Assembly: GCA_910575795.1 (NCBI GenBank)
Contig: CAJTGE010000003.1
Coordinates: forward strand, 1,043-65,042
Length of the DNA: 64,000 bases
Source: Clostridiaceae bacterium
Lineage (GTDB): Bacteria; Bacillota; Clostridia; Lachnospirales; Lachnospiraceae
Direction: 5' to 3'
Both the position numbers and the translations under genes were made by a program. Below are positions 1-8,923 of this stretch, piece by piece (the first letter of the stretch is position 1; each line of letters starts with the position of its first letter). The notes under the pieces were generated by a model. It was not told the DNA's origin, did not search any database, and saw nothing but the letters and a program-made list of their open reading frames with translations.

Positions 1-1
1 G

Positions 2-70
2 GATGTGGGCAGAGAAGAATTTATCAAAAACAGTGTGAAGATATTTGTAAATGGGATTGTACAGAAGTAA
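2..70 (+). CDS. C-terminal end of an upstream protein (partial)
   Basis: An open frame runs in from before the window and ends at TAA 68-70, giving about 22 residues ending in IVQK. It could be the tail of a regulator or enzyme, but the fragment is too short to name. The next gene starts over 200 bases later, behind a palindromic element. Confidence 0.35.
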   Translation, partial: DVGREEFIKNSVKIFVNGIVQK

Positions 71-79
71 AAATGGCAG

Positions 80-215
80 TAACAGTTCAGATAGGTCTGC
101 GCGTTTACCGCGCTGACCGTACGATAACGCAATGGCCGCGGGCATACAGCCCATCGCCGCAGGCGATTTTAAATGGCTGTATGTCGTAACAGTTCAAGGG
201 GTATCTGAACTGTTA
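80..215. repeat. 136-bp palindromic element upstream of ilvB
   Basis: TAACAGTTCAGATA (80-93) is matched by its exact inverse at 202-215. Nested inside are CATACAGCC (143-151) with GGCTGTATG (175-183), and ATCGCC-GCA-GGCGAT (153-167). The three nested stems could fold into one long structure. It may be a small mobile palindrome (MITE-like) or a leader RNA for ilvBN. No coding frame explains it. A partial third copy of the arm (GTAACAGTTCA) lies at 186-196. Confidence 0.7.
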
Positions 216-293
216 TAAATGGTACTGTATATTCAGTGCCATTTTATCATACCTAAAAGCAAGCAAGTACACGCATACAAGGAGGCAATGATG

Positions 294-2027
294 ATGATTA
301 CAGGCGCGGAATTATTTGTGAAAGCTCTCAAGGCGGAGCAGGTAGATACCCTGTTTGCCTACCCGGGCGGACAGGCAATCGACCTGTTTAATGCCCTTTA
401 TGGCGAGCAGGATATTGATGTTATTTTGCCGCGGCATGAGCAGGGATTAGTCCATGCGGCGGACGGATACGCACGCTCCACGGGAAAAGTCGGGGTCTGT
501 CTGGTTACAAGCGGACCGGGAGCTACCAATTTAGTGACAGGGATAGCGACAGCGAATTATGACAGTGTTCCACTGGTATGCTTCACCGGGCAGGTACCTA
601 CTGGGCTGATTGGCAATGACGCCTTTCAGGAGGTTGATATTGTGGGTATCACAAGAAGTATCTGCAAATACGCCGTAACGGTCCGCAAACGTGAGGAATT
701 GGCGGCGGTCATCAGGAAAGCCTTTCTTATTTCCCGGACAGGGAAACCGGGCGTTGTTGTTGTCGATTTACCGAAGGATATACAGAGGGAATATGGCAGT
801 GACGACTACCCGGAAGAAATCGAAATCAGAGGATATAAGCCGAAGCTTTCCGTTCATCCGGGACAGTTAAAGAAAGCACTGGAAACATTGAATCACGCAA
901 AGAAGCCCGTCTTTTTAGTCGGCGGCGGCGTGAACATCAGCCATGCACATTCGGAAATGCTAAATCTAGCAGAAATGACAGGGGTTCCCGTTGTTACTAC
1001 CATCATGGGAAAAGGGGCAATTCCCACAACCCATGACTTGTATATCGGGAATCTGGGAATCCATGGAAGCTATGCAGCCAATACAGCTATCAGTCATTGT
1101 GACGTCCTCTTTTCTATCGGGACAAGGTTTAATGACCGCATAACAGGAAAAACCGGACACTTTGCCACCCATGCGGCAATCATCCATATAGACATAGACC
1201 CCGCTTCGATTTCCAGAAATATAGAGGTGGATGTTCCCATTGTTGCGGACGCAAAAACGGCTCTCTTGGCCTTGCTTGAAAAAGCGCAGAAATTAGATAC
1301 GCAGGAATGGCTGGAGCAGATCCAGCAGTGGAAAAGCCAGTATCCCCTCTCCATGAAAGCAGAAGGGCTGACCCCGGAAAAAGTGATAAGGGCAATCAAC
1401 CATACCTTTGACCACGCGATTATTGTCACGGATGTGGGGCAGAACCAGCTATGGGCGACACAGTTCCTGGAATTAAGCGAAAAGAAACAGATGTTAACCT
1501 CCGGGGGCCTGGGAACCATGGGATATGGCTTTCCGGCCGCTATTGGAGCCAAGATCGGGAATCCGTCAAAGGATGTTGTCGTTATTTCCGGGGACGGTGG
1601 CATGCAGATGAACATTCAGGAAATGGCGACTGCAATCTGCTATGAACTTCCAATCACCATCTGCATACTTAACAATGGTTATTTGGGAAATGTACGGCAA
1701 TGGCAGGAAATGTTTTTTGACAGGCGTTATTCCAGCACCTGTATGCGGTACAGGAAAAGCTGCCCCAGTAGCTGTAATGCCCCGACAGAACACTGCCCGG
1801 AATATACGCCGGATTTTATGAAACTGGCGGAAAGCTACGGAGCAAACAGTTTTCGCGTAACAAAAGAAAATGAGATTGCCGCTGCCCTTGAAAACGCAAA
1901 ACACAACTTAAAAGTACCTACTGTCATTGAATTTATCATTGAGCCGGAGGCAAATGTTATGCCGATTGTTCCGCCCGGCAATGCTTTGGACGACATGATA
2001 CTGGAAAGCGGGGATAAGGGAATATGA
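294..2027 (+). CDS. ilvB: Acetolactate synthase, large (catalytic) subunit
   Basis: A thiamine-diphosphate enzyme that condenses two pyruvates to acetolactate, or pyruvate with 2-ketobutyrate, in branched-chain amino acid synthesis. The N-terminal domain carries AYPGGQ and the catalytic glutamate in RHEQG. The TPP/Mg motif starts at GDGGMQMN and ends at ILNN, roughly residues 430-461. A Cys-rich insert (CPSSC..HCPEYTPDF) near residue 490 resembles that of clostridial homologues as I recall them. Three ATGs stand in a row at 288-296; GGAGG at 281-285 best fits the third (8-base spacing), and the upstream in-frame ATG at 219 lacks a site. The stop overlaps the small-subunit start, so the two are translationally coupled. 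Confidence 0.95.
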   Translation: MITGAELFVKALKAEQVDTLFAYPGGQAIDLFNALYGEQDIDVILPRHEQGLVHAADGYARSTGKVGVCLVTSGPGATNLVTGIATANYDSVPLVCFTGQVPTGLIGNDAFQEVDIVGITRSICKYAVTVRKREELAAVIRKAFLISRTGKPGVVVVDLPKDIQREYGSDDYPEEIEIRGYKPKLSVHPGQLKKALETLNHAKKPVFLVGGGVNISHAHSEMLNLAEMTGVPVVTTIMGKGAIPTTHDLYIGNLGIHGSYAANTAISHCDVLFSIGTRFNDRITGKTGHFATHAAIIHIDIDPASISRNIEVDVPIVADAKTALLALLEKAQKLDTQEWLEQIQQWKSQYPLSMKAEGLTPEKVIRAINHTFDHAIIVTDVGQNQLWATQFLELSEKKQMLTSGGLGTMGYGFPAAIGAKIGNPSKDVVVISGDGGMQMNIQEMATAICYELPITICILNNGYLGNVRQWQEMFFDRRYSSTCMRYRKSCPSSCNAPTEHCPEYTPDFMKLAESYGANSFRVTKENEIAAALENAKHNLKVPTVIEFIIEPEANVMPIVPPGNALDDMILESGDKGI

Positions 2028-2524
2028 AAAAGAGATGGATTTGTTTATTTGTTGAAAATGATGTAGGGGTTCTTGCCAGAATATCGGGACTGTTTTCCGG
2101 AAAGTCCTATAACCTGGCCAGCCTGACCGTGGGGCCAACCGAGGACAGAACGGTTTCCCGTATGACAATCAGCTTAACCAGTGATGACAGAACATTTGAA
2201 CAGGTAAAAAAGCAGCTGGGCCGGTGTGTTGAGGTAATTAAGGTAGTTGATTACACAGACATTGCGATCCATAGGAAAGAGCTGATGTTTGTAAGAATCA
2301 ATAACTGCTCGGATCGGGATATTGACGGGATATTCAAGATTTCGCAAGTATTTCAGGTATCGGTTATTGATTATTCCCCGAAGACCGTGCTGATTGAAAG
2401 TGTACATACAGAAAACCGTAATAATGATCTGATTGCATTACTGGAGAAATGCTATGCAAACCGAATTGAAATTGTCCGGGGAGGCAGTGTTGCTGTTGAA
2501 ACATTAAGCATAGCTGAACGATAA
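2024..2524 (+). CDS. ilvN: Acetolactate synthase, small (regulatory) subunit
   Basis: An ACT-domain regulatory subunit that binds the IlvB catalytic subunit and normally gives valine feedback control. The N-terminal ACT domain (about residues 5-75) shows the family pattern LFVENDVGVLARISGLF..YNLASL, followed by a second regulatory domain. It is 166 residues, the usual IlvN/IlvH length. The ATG overlaps the ilvB stop by four bases. A terminator follows at 2629, closing a two-gene operon. Confidence 0.93.
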   Translation: MKKRWICLFVENDVGVLARISGLFSGKSYNLASLTVGPTEDRTVSRMTISLTSDDRTFEQVKKQLGRCVEVIKVVDYTDIAIHRKELMFVRINNCSDRDIDGIFKISQVFQVSVIDYSPKTVLIESVHTENRNNDLIALLEKCYANRIEIVRGGSVAVETLSIAER

Positions 2525-2836
2525 AGAGGAATGGGGCTTCTCAAAATTGGTCAATGGGGTGATAATATAGAAAGCGAATCAGAGAGGGCAGGTTATTATC
2601 TTATACTTTTACGCCGCAGTGCGCCGGAAAGAGCTTCTGATTTATTTGGAGGCTCTTATTTTTTACATAAAGTCCGGCCCGTAGTGTCATCAGGAGAACT
2701 GCTATGGATGTAATATAAGAATGATACCTGTATTTTGTGACCATAATGGTTATATTGACATTAGCAGCATTGCTGTCACCTGGAATAAAATCAGCAAACA
2801 TGTTGAAAGAAACAGAGTTACGAAAGGAGATTTCTA
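2525..2836. other. Intergenic region after ilvN
   Basis: 312 bases with no convincing gene. It holds the ilvBN terminator at 2629-2664. The final bases carry AAAGGAG (2822-2828), the ribosome binding site for the ABC ATPase at 2837. A 60-codon frame at 2531-2713 crosses the terminator hairpin and has no ribosome binding site, so it is not called. Confidence 0.6.
2629..2664 (+). terminator. Rho-independent terminator of ilvBN
   Basis: AAGAGCTTC (2629-2637) pairs with GAGGCTCTT (2649-2657), nine pairs with one G-T, across an 11-base loop, followed by ATTTTTT. Confidence 0.8.
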
Positions 2837-3550
2837 ATGCTTCATATTGAACATTATTCGAAAACGTATCCCGGTGGGAAGAAGGCGGTGAATGACCTGA
2901 CCTTACATGTTGAGCCAGGTGAGATCTATGGATTCATCGGCCACAACGGAGCAGGTAAAACCACCACCCTTCGGGCTGTGGCCGGGGTGATGGACTTTAC
3001 GGAAGGCGCCATCACCATTGACGGCCACGATATTAAGAAGGATCCTGTGCAGGCGAAACGTGTCACCGCTTTTCTGCCGGACAACCCGGACATCTATGCG
3101 TTTATGAAAGGGATTGATTACCTTAATTTCATTGCCGATCTGTATGACATTCCTGCAGATCAGCGTACCGCAGACATTGGCAAATATTCCGATGCTTTTG
3201 AACTCACGGACAATCTGGGTTCCCCCATTGGCAGCTACTCCCATGGGATGCGGCAGAAGCTGGCTTTGATTTCTGCTTTTATCCGGCGGCCCAGGCTGCT
3301 GATTCTGGATGAACCATTTGTAGGTCTGGACCCTTCGGCTGCACATATAATGAAAGGTTATCTGTCAGAATTATGCCAAAGCGGGTCAGCGGTATTTTTT
3401 TCCACTCATGTACTGGAGGTGGCGGAAAAGCTGTGCGACCAGATTGCCATTATCAAAAACGGGAAACTGGTGCAAAGCGGCCCCACGGCAGAGCTGGTGG
3501 GGTATTCCTCCCTGGAAAGCGTATTTTTAGAACTGGAGGGGGAGCGATGA
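2837..3550 (+). CDS. ABC transporter ATP-binding protein
   Basis: Nucleotide-binding subunit of an ABC-2-type exporter. It has Walker A GHNGAGKTT (about residue 36), signature SYSHGMRQK, Walker B LLILDEPFVGLD and H-loop FSTHV, so all ATPase motifs are intact. It is 237 residues. Its stop overlaps the start of the permease at 3547, which marks the pair as one transporter. The substrate cannot be read from sequence; the TetR gene just downstream suggests induction by a ligand. Confidence 0.92.
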   Translation: MLHIEHYSKTYPGGKKAVNDLTLHVEPGEIYGFIGHNGAGKTTTLRAVAGVMDFTEGAITIDGHDIKKDPVQAKRVTAFLPDNPDIYAFMKGIDYLNFIADLYDIPADQRTADIGKYSDAFELTDNLGSPIGSYSHGMRQKLALISAFIRRPRLLILDEPFVGLDPSAAHIMKGYLSELCQSGSAVFFSTHVLEVAEKLCDQIAIIKNGKLVQSGPTAELVGYSSLESVFLELEGER

Positions 3551-5139
3551 ATAAATTTTTTGTCCTGTTGAACGTCAGCCTCCGGTCTATGCTTCTTTCC
3601 TCAACCAATTCCAGGGGACGCAGTAAGAGAAAAGCGGCTACCGGGCTGGGCGCAGTCTTTCTCATTGCCTTTCTGGGTCTGTATCTGTCCGGGCTTTACA
3701 GTTATATGCTGATGAAGGCGCTGGCACCATCCAATATGGAAGTGTTGGTATTTGTATTCATGGGCATGGTGGCACTGGTGGGCGGGCTTTTGTTTACCAC
3801 CTTTGCGGTGAAGGGCGTGGTATTTGGCGGAAAGGACAAAGACCTGCTGCTGAGTATGCCGGTGCCCACAACCATGCTGATGGCCAGCCGGGTAACTGCC
3901 ATTTATCTGGAAAACCTGCTGTTCGCCGTTTTCGTACTGCTTCCCGCTGGGGTAATCTGTACGTTTCTGACACAAAACGGTGTGGGTCTTAGTCTGCTGT
4001 TCTGGATGCGGCTGGGGATCGCGGTGCTGGCCCTTCCGCTGCTGGATACGGCGCTGTCCGTATTGTTGGGGGCGCTGGTGGCCTTTCTGTCTGTCCGGGT
4101 GTCCCGCAGAGCGTTGGGGCAGAATATTGTGATGGGAATATTCATGGCAGCAGTGTTCTATTTCTCGTTTCACCTAAACGGTATGATTAACAGCCTTGCT
4201 GAGAATGCCGCCGGAGTGAAAAACTCCCTTACCTGGGCGGCACCCATGCTGTGGATGGGGGAAGGCATTATGGGAGACTGGAAAATGCTGCTGGCCTTTG
4301 TCCTGTGCTGCGTGTTCCCGTTTGCCCTGGTGGTAATCGGCCTTGGCCGGGGATACCGTCAGGCCGTGACTGCTTTTGCCGTGCGATCCGTACAGAGCAA
4401 TTACAAACTCTCGGAACAGACTGCCTCCGGACAGAAGAAGGCTTTGCTGAAAAAGGAAATGCAGCGCTTTTTTGGTACGCCCATGTACTTCTGGAATGCC
4501 GGTATCGGTCTGATTATGCTGCTGGCCGCAGGGGGAGCCTCCCTGGTTATGAGAGAGAAACTGTTGGCTTATGTGGAAATGGCAGGGTATCCTTTCTCGC
4601 TGCTACCTATGGCGGCAGCCGTGATTGGTTTCTGCCTCTGCACCTGCCCTATCACAGCGCCTTCCATCAGCCTGGAGGGAAAATACCTGTGGATTTTGCG
4701 GGAATCCCCCATAGAGGAAAGCTCCCTACTCTGGGTTAAAGTTGGCTTTCAGCTTCTGCTGACCCTGCCCTGTACGGTAATTGCCGGGCTGTGTATTTCG
4801 ATTGCTTTTGGATTTTCTTTGTGGCAGGGGGTGGTGCTGCTCATTGCCACACTGCTTTTCGCCATAGGGCATGCCGTCTTTGGAATGCTTATGGGCCTGT
4901 GCTTTCCGAAGCTTGACGCGGTGAATGAAACGGTCGTTATCAAGCAGTCTATGGCCACGATGCTGGCAATGTTCGCTTCCATGGCGGTACTTGGGGTGGC
5001 GGCGGGATTCTATTATCTGGGCAGTAAAACAGCCCCCTGGACTGCGCTGGCGCTGCCCATAGGGGTATTCGCTTTGTTTGCGGCGGTATGTATCGGGATT
5101 CTTACCAGACAGGGGCCATCACTGCTGAGAAAACTATAG
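3547..5139 (+). CDS. ABC-2-type membrane permease
   Basis: Membrane partner of the upstream ATPase, 530 residues. Many hydrophobic segments alternate with short polar loops, the first near residues 32-57 and several clusters to the C terminus. The ATG at 3547 lies inside the ATPase stop (ATGA overlap), and GGAGGGGGAG just upstream is the ribosome binding site; a longer frame from 3373 is only the out-of-frame end of the ATPase gene. The family is called from context and membrane pattern. Confidence 0.88.
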   Translation: MNKFFVLLNVSLRSMLLSSTNSRGRSKRKAATGLGAVFLIAFLGLYLSGLYSYMLMKALAPSNMEVLVFVFMGMVALVGGLLFTTFAVKGVVFGGKDKDLLLSMPVPTTMLMASRVTAIYLENLLFAVFVLLPAGVICTFLTQNGVGLSLLFWMRLGIAVLALPLLDTALSVLLGALVAFLSVRVSRRALGQNIVMGIFMAAVFYFSFHLNGMINSLAENAAGVKNSLTWAAPMLWMGEGIMGDWKMLLAFVLCCVFPFALVVIGLGRGYRQAVTAFAVRSVQSNYKLSEQTASGQKKALLKKEMQRFFGTPMYFWNAGIGLIMLLAAGGASLVMREKLLAYVEMAGYPFSLLPMAAAVIGFCLCTCPITAPSISLEGKYLWILRESPIEESSLLWVKVGFQLLLTLPCTVIAGLCISIAFGFSLWQGVVLLIATLLFAIGHAVFGMLMGLCFPKLDAVNETVVIKQSMATMLAMFASMAVLGVAAGFYYLGSKTAPWTALALPIGVFALFAAVCIGILTRQGPSLLRKL

Positions 5140-5164
5140 ACAAAAACAGATACAGGGGGTTTCG

Positions 5165-5767
5165 ATGAACGGGAAATTTTTTACACTGCCGGAGGAAAAG
5201 CAGAAGCGGATCATCAATGCTGCGTATGTGGTATTTGCGGGCAGCAGTTACCAAAAGGCATCCATGTCCCGGGTTGCGGCTGCCGGCGGGATATCAAAGT
5301 CTCTGCTGTTCCATTATTTCCAGAATAAGAAGGAGCTGTATTTATACCTCTGGGAGAATATCAACAGGATATCCTGTGAAATAGAATTAAAGTATTACAA
5401 GGAAACAACGGATTTTTTTGAGATCATGACCCGGAAGATTCTGGCAAGATGTGAGTTTATGAGAACGGCACCTGACGAATATTTATTTTCCATACGGGCC
5501 CTTTTTGCGGAGCCCTTGGAAATCCGGGAGGCAACCGGGAAGTCATATAAAGAAGTATATGAAGACGCAGCGGGTGAGCTGCTGGGGTTCGTGGACCTTT
5601 CCGTATTCCGCCCGGGTATTGACGTGGGAATGCTGCTGGAGGAGATTGACAGCTATCTGTTTCACAGTCTCTGGCAGATGCTATCTGCCGGGAAGCTGGA
5701 CCCGGACGGCCTGGAAAGGGATTTTTTGAAACGAGTCGGGCAGTGGAGAATTGCTTATTTGAAGTAG
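5165..5767 (+). CDS. TetR/AcrR family transcriptional regulator
   Basis: A 200-residue regulator with an N-terminal TetR helix-turn-helix (about residues 12-58; MSRVAAAGGISKSLLFHYF is the recognition region) and a divergent helical ligand domain. It lies 25 bases after the permease in the same direction, behind a GGGGG site, so it is probably co-transcribed with the transporter and represses it. Confidence 0.9.
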   Translation: MNGKFFTLPEEKQKRIINAAYVVFAGSSYQKASMSRVAAAGGISKSLLFHYFQNKKELYLYLWENINRISCEIELKYYKETTDFFEIMTRKILARCEFMRTAPDEYLFSIRALFAEPLEIREATGKSYKEVYEDAAGELLGFVDLSVFRPGIDVGMLLEEIDSYLFHSLWQMLSAGKLDPDGLERDFLKRVGQWRIAYLK

Positions 5768-5860
5768 GCTGCATTGTGGAGAGAAACATAATGGATTTGT
5801 GCATGGCAGTTCATTTCCTGTTTGATATTTCAGCCGCGTTTTTATGTGAGGAGGACAAAT

Positions 5861-6532
5861 ATGAGGTTTGAAGCCGCGATTTTTGACCTGGATGGTACAC
5901 TGCTTGATTCGATGGATGTCTGGGAGAAGATTGACATTTGTTTTCTGCAGAAGCGTGGACTGCCGGTTCCGGCGGATTATGTGACTGAAATCTGTGCCCG
6001 CAGCTTTGAGGAAGCGGCGCAGTATACAATAGACCTGTTTGGACTTTCCGAGAAATCGGAGGATATCATCAGGGAATGGAATGAGATGGCCGTTTATGAA
6101 TATGCCCATCATGTGAAACTGTCGCCATACGCCCTGGAATATCTTATCGAGCTTAAAAAACGTGGCGTGAAACTGGCGGTTGCCACAGGGCTGCCAGGAG
6201 AATTGTTTCTTCCCTGTCTGGAACATAATTCTGTTTTGGGATTGTTTGATATTCTCTGCTCCACGGATGAAGTAAAACGTGGGAAAGAGTATCCGGATGT
6301 ATTTGAACTTGCGGCGCAGAGGTTAGGGGCGACCCCACAACGCTGTCTGGTTTTCGAGGATGTTCTGCCGGCTGTCAAAAGCGCGAAGCAGGCCGGAATG
6401 CTGGTATGCGCTGTATATGACAAATATTCTGCCCGGTACAGGGTGCAGATGGAGCAGGCGGCGGATCTTTACATAGCAGATTTCAGGGATGCCCCTTTAC
6501 CAGATACAGATTTCGAGGATGAAAAGGAGTAA
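5861..6532 (+). CDS. HAD-superfamily hydrolase, beta-phosphoglucomutase-like
   Basis: A cytoplasmic haloacid-dehalogenase-fold phosphatase or phosphomutase, 223 residues. Motif I is FDLDGTLLDSMD near the start, with the two catalytic aspartates. Motif II is VATG, motif III the lysine in VKRGKEYPD, and motif IV VFEDV. The helical cap after motif I is typical of the PGM/Gph subfamily. The ATG at 5861 follows GAGGAGGA; an earlier in-frame ATG has no site. It overlaps the next gene by 14 bases. The substrate is unknown. Confidence 0.88.
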   Translation: MRFEAAIFDLDGTLLDSMDVWEKIDICFLQKRGLPVPADYVTEICARSFEEAAQYTIDLFGLSEKSEDIIREWNEMAVYEYAHHVKLSPYALEYLIELKKRGVKLAVATGLPGELFLPCLEHNSVLGLFDILCSTDEVKRGKEYPDVFELAAQRLGATPQRCLVFEDVLPAVKSAKQAGMLVCAVYDKYSARYRVQMEQAADLYIADFRDAPLPDTDFEDEKE

Positions 6533-8204
6533 AAAGAAATTGAACAAAGCAGGGGTTAAATTCGGGATAATCATAATTATGACAGTCATGTGTCTGGCGG
6601 GATGCTCGAAAGAGAAAGCGTTTGTTGACAGCTGTGATTCGGAAATAGCGGAGCAGGTAACCAGTATTATGCAGGAATCCCAGAAGGGACGTTATAACCT
6701 GGAGAACTGTGAGGTCTTTGTCACGGAAGAGAGTAAAAAGGATGGATATGTGGTCCGGAGAATGACATTCCAGGCAGACTGGAAGCGGGTCAGGGAACCG
6801 ATCGATGACCCGTTGATTCGGGGGATGCTGCAGGCCAGGGATGAACTGGAATCGCCTGGGGAGAAGGAGGCTGCAGGGAAAATCATCAATGGATATCTCG
6901 TGGAAATGAACAGTGAGCCGGAATCGGAAAGGATAGAAACAAAATTCGTTGCACAAATTTCTTCGGGAAACGAAACATTGGAACTGTTTTATCCCTTTGT
7001 ACAGGAGGGAAAGGAAACGCTGGTTCCATTCCGGGAATATGCGGAAGAGAACTGGTCTGAAGATGCCAAAAAGCGGATGCAGGAGGGACGCAGGCGTTTG
7101 ATTGATGAAGTCGAGGCCGCAGGGGAAGATGAGGAATCAGACGGAGTTTTCCCTATCGTGACGTCAGAACCGGTCAGTATTTTGACAACCGAAGAAGAAC
7201 AGAATTTGCGGGACGAGGCAATGACAGCGGCAGAGCAGTGCAGGGAGCTTTATAAGGAGGCTGAAATTGTGTATCCTGAAACAGAGTATTCCCGCATTGA
7301 GGGTTTTTCGGAGCAACAGAGGAAAGAAGTAGTGAAGCGGTTGGGCGAACAGGGACTTGTGAGTGTTTCTGATGACATGAATATGGAAAACTATCAAAAA
7401 ATGCTGGATTTCTATTCTGCTTATGTTTCCGGAAGGGATGCAATGGTTACCGTGTTTAGCGTATACATGGATGGGAACATAGGTGCGCTGACATTTATTC
7501 ATAGAAACGGGAAAATACAGTCCTTTTATGTGTCGGTAGGCTGGGGGGAAGGCGGCGTACCGGAGATAAAAGGCTTTGGAAGCAATGATCTGGAAGAGAT
7601 AAGGCTGACAGAGAAAGGGTATTTTATTTATACAAATACGGAAACAATCGCACATGGAAATCTGAGGGATTATTACAGGGTAAAGCCTTTGTCGGATGAA
7701 TGCAGGGAGCTGACAAAAAAGTACATATATGGGCTTAGCTTTGTGAACTATAATATGCTTGTGACAAACTGGGACGCCAGCAACGTGGAAGAGATTTTAA
7801 TGCCATGCATGTTTGAGGACATATATCCAATATACACAGATGAACCTTTTAAGACAGAGGGCGGGTTGATACCGGCAGAAATATATGAACGTATTATGAC
7901 GACCTGTTTTCCGGTATCAGTAGAACAGTTGAGGGAGCATTGCGGCTACCGCGCTGATGTGGACAGCTATGAATATGAAATGATATTTGCGAGGCAGTTT
8001 CCGCCCTTTGGGGAAGTGGTAGATTACAAACAGGGTGCGGATGGGACAATCACACTTTATGTGGACGGAGTCTGGATCGATTACAATTCAGATTATGCTT
8101 TCACAAATCAGATTGTAGTCCAGCCATTCCCGGATGGAACATTTCGGTATCTATCGAATACGATCGAACAAAAAGAACTGGAACTGCCGCGAGTAGAAAA
8201 ATGA
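6519..8204 (+). CDS. Large secreted lipoprotein of unknown function
   Basis: 561 residues. The N terminus is a lipoprotein signal: basic MKRSKKK, a hydrophobic stretch, then lipobox LAGC (cysteine near residue 29). The mature part is acidic and soluble, with no membrane segment, and should be anchored on the outer face of the membrane. No catalytic motif is recognised. The ATG lies within the end of the HAD gene, so the two are coupled. Its position before an ABC ATPase and FtsX permease suggests, without proof, an envelope-associated partner of that transporter. Confidence 0.8.
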   Translation: MKRSKKKLNKAGVKFGIIIIMTVMCLAGCSKEKAFVDSCDSEIAEQVTSIMQESQKGRYNLENCEVFVTEESKKDGYVVRRMTFQADWKRVREPIDDPLIRGMLQARDELESPGEKEAAGKIINGYLVEMNSEPESERIETKFVAQISSGNETLELFYPFVQEGKETLVPFREYAEENWSEDAKKRMQEGRRRLIDEVEAAGEDEESDGVFPIVTSEPVSILTTEEEQNLRDEAMTAAEQCRELYKEAEIVYPETEYSRIEGFSEQQRKEVVKRLGEQGLVSVSDDMNMENYQKMLDFYSAYVSGRDAMVTVFSVYMDGNIGALTFIHRNGKIQSFYVSVGWGEGGVPEIKGFGSNDLEEIRLTEKGYFIYTNTETIAHGNLRDYYRVKPLSDECRELTKKYIYGLSFVNYNMLVTNWDASNVEEILMPCMFEDIYPIYTDEPFKTEGGLIPAEIYERIMTTCFPVSVEQLREHCGYRADVDSYEYEMIFARQFPPFGEVVDYKQGADGTITLYVDGVWIDYNSDYAFTNQIVVQPFPDGTFRYLSNTIEQKELELPRVEK

Positions 8205-8359
8205 AGGGCTGGACTGTCAATACTAGATGTTCAGAGAGTAATTATGTTTTGTCTGGCGTTGGAAGAAAAGGGATATATTTGGCAATATTGGCGCAGTTGC
8301 TTTACAGGAATTAAAGATAAAGAATAGTTGTGATCTATATAATACGAGGAGGTTTTATC

Positions 8360-8923
8360 ATGCAGGTTTTACAAGCAGAACATCTAAAAAAGTACTATGG
8401 GGAAACTCCCAATGTTACCCGCGCGGTGGAAGATGTATCTTTTTCAGCAGGCAACGGGGAATTTGTTGCCATAGTTGGTACTTCCGGCTCCGGGAAATCA
8501 ACCTTGTTACATATGATAGGGGGATTGGACATCCCAACTTCCGGTTCTGTTCTTGTCCAGGGAATGGAACTTTCGCAGATGAAGGATGAAGAACTTACCC
8601 GTTTTCGCCGCCGGAATATAGGATTTGTTTTTCAGAACTATAACCTTGTTCCAATTTTGAATGTGTACGAGAACATTGTTTTGCCGGTGGAACTGGATGG
8701 TGGCACCGTGGACCGGGATTTTCTGGACGAGGTGGTTCATGTGCTTGCGCTGGAGGATAAGCTGAAAAGCATGCCGAATAATCTTTCCGGCGGGCAACAG
8801 CAGCGTGTGGCAATCGCAAGGGCGCTGATTACGAAGCCGGCGCTCCTTCTTGCTGATGAGCCGACCGGGAGCGATAAGTTAGTAACAGCTAGGATAAAAA
8901 ATCAATCTCAACTATTTCGTTAA
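8360..8923 (+). pseudogene. 5' part of ABC ATPase gene, cut by prophage insertion
   Basis: MacB/LolD-type ATPase partner of the FtsX permease at 59353. Residues 1-170 are normal: Walker A GTSGSGKSTL, Q-loop FVFQNYNLVP, signature LSGGQQQRVAIARAL and Walker B LLLADEPTG. After DEPTG (8870) the frame enters phage DNA and ends 17 codons later at 8923, so the D-loop, H-loop and C terminus are lost. Joining 8360-8870 to 59186-59340 restores DEPTGNLDS and a 221-residue protein in frame. The start is the ATG after GAGGAGG (8347-8353); the in-frame start at 8330 is upstream of that site. In the lysogen the product should not support ATP hydrolysis. Confidence 0.95.
8861..8888. other. attL: core and right arm of attP
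   Basis: Core CCGACCGGGA (8861-8870), shared with attR, lies in the chromosomal DEPTG codons. The phage arm AGTTAGTAACAG (8877-8888) is the exact inverse of CTGTTACTAACT at 59156-59167. The arm touches the integrase stop codon (8889-8891 on the minus strand). Confidence 0.93.

Noticed and set aside
2531..2713. 60-codon frame after ilvN
   Set aside because: Crosses the terminator hairpin, no ribosome site, no recognisable composition.
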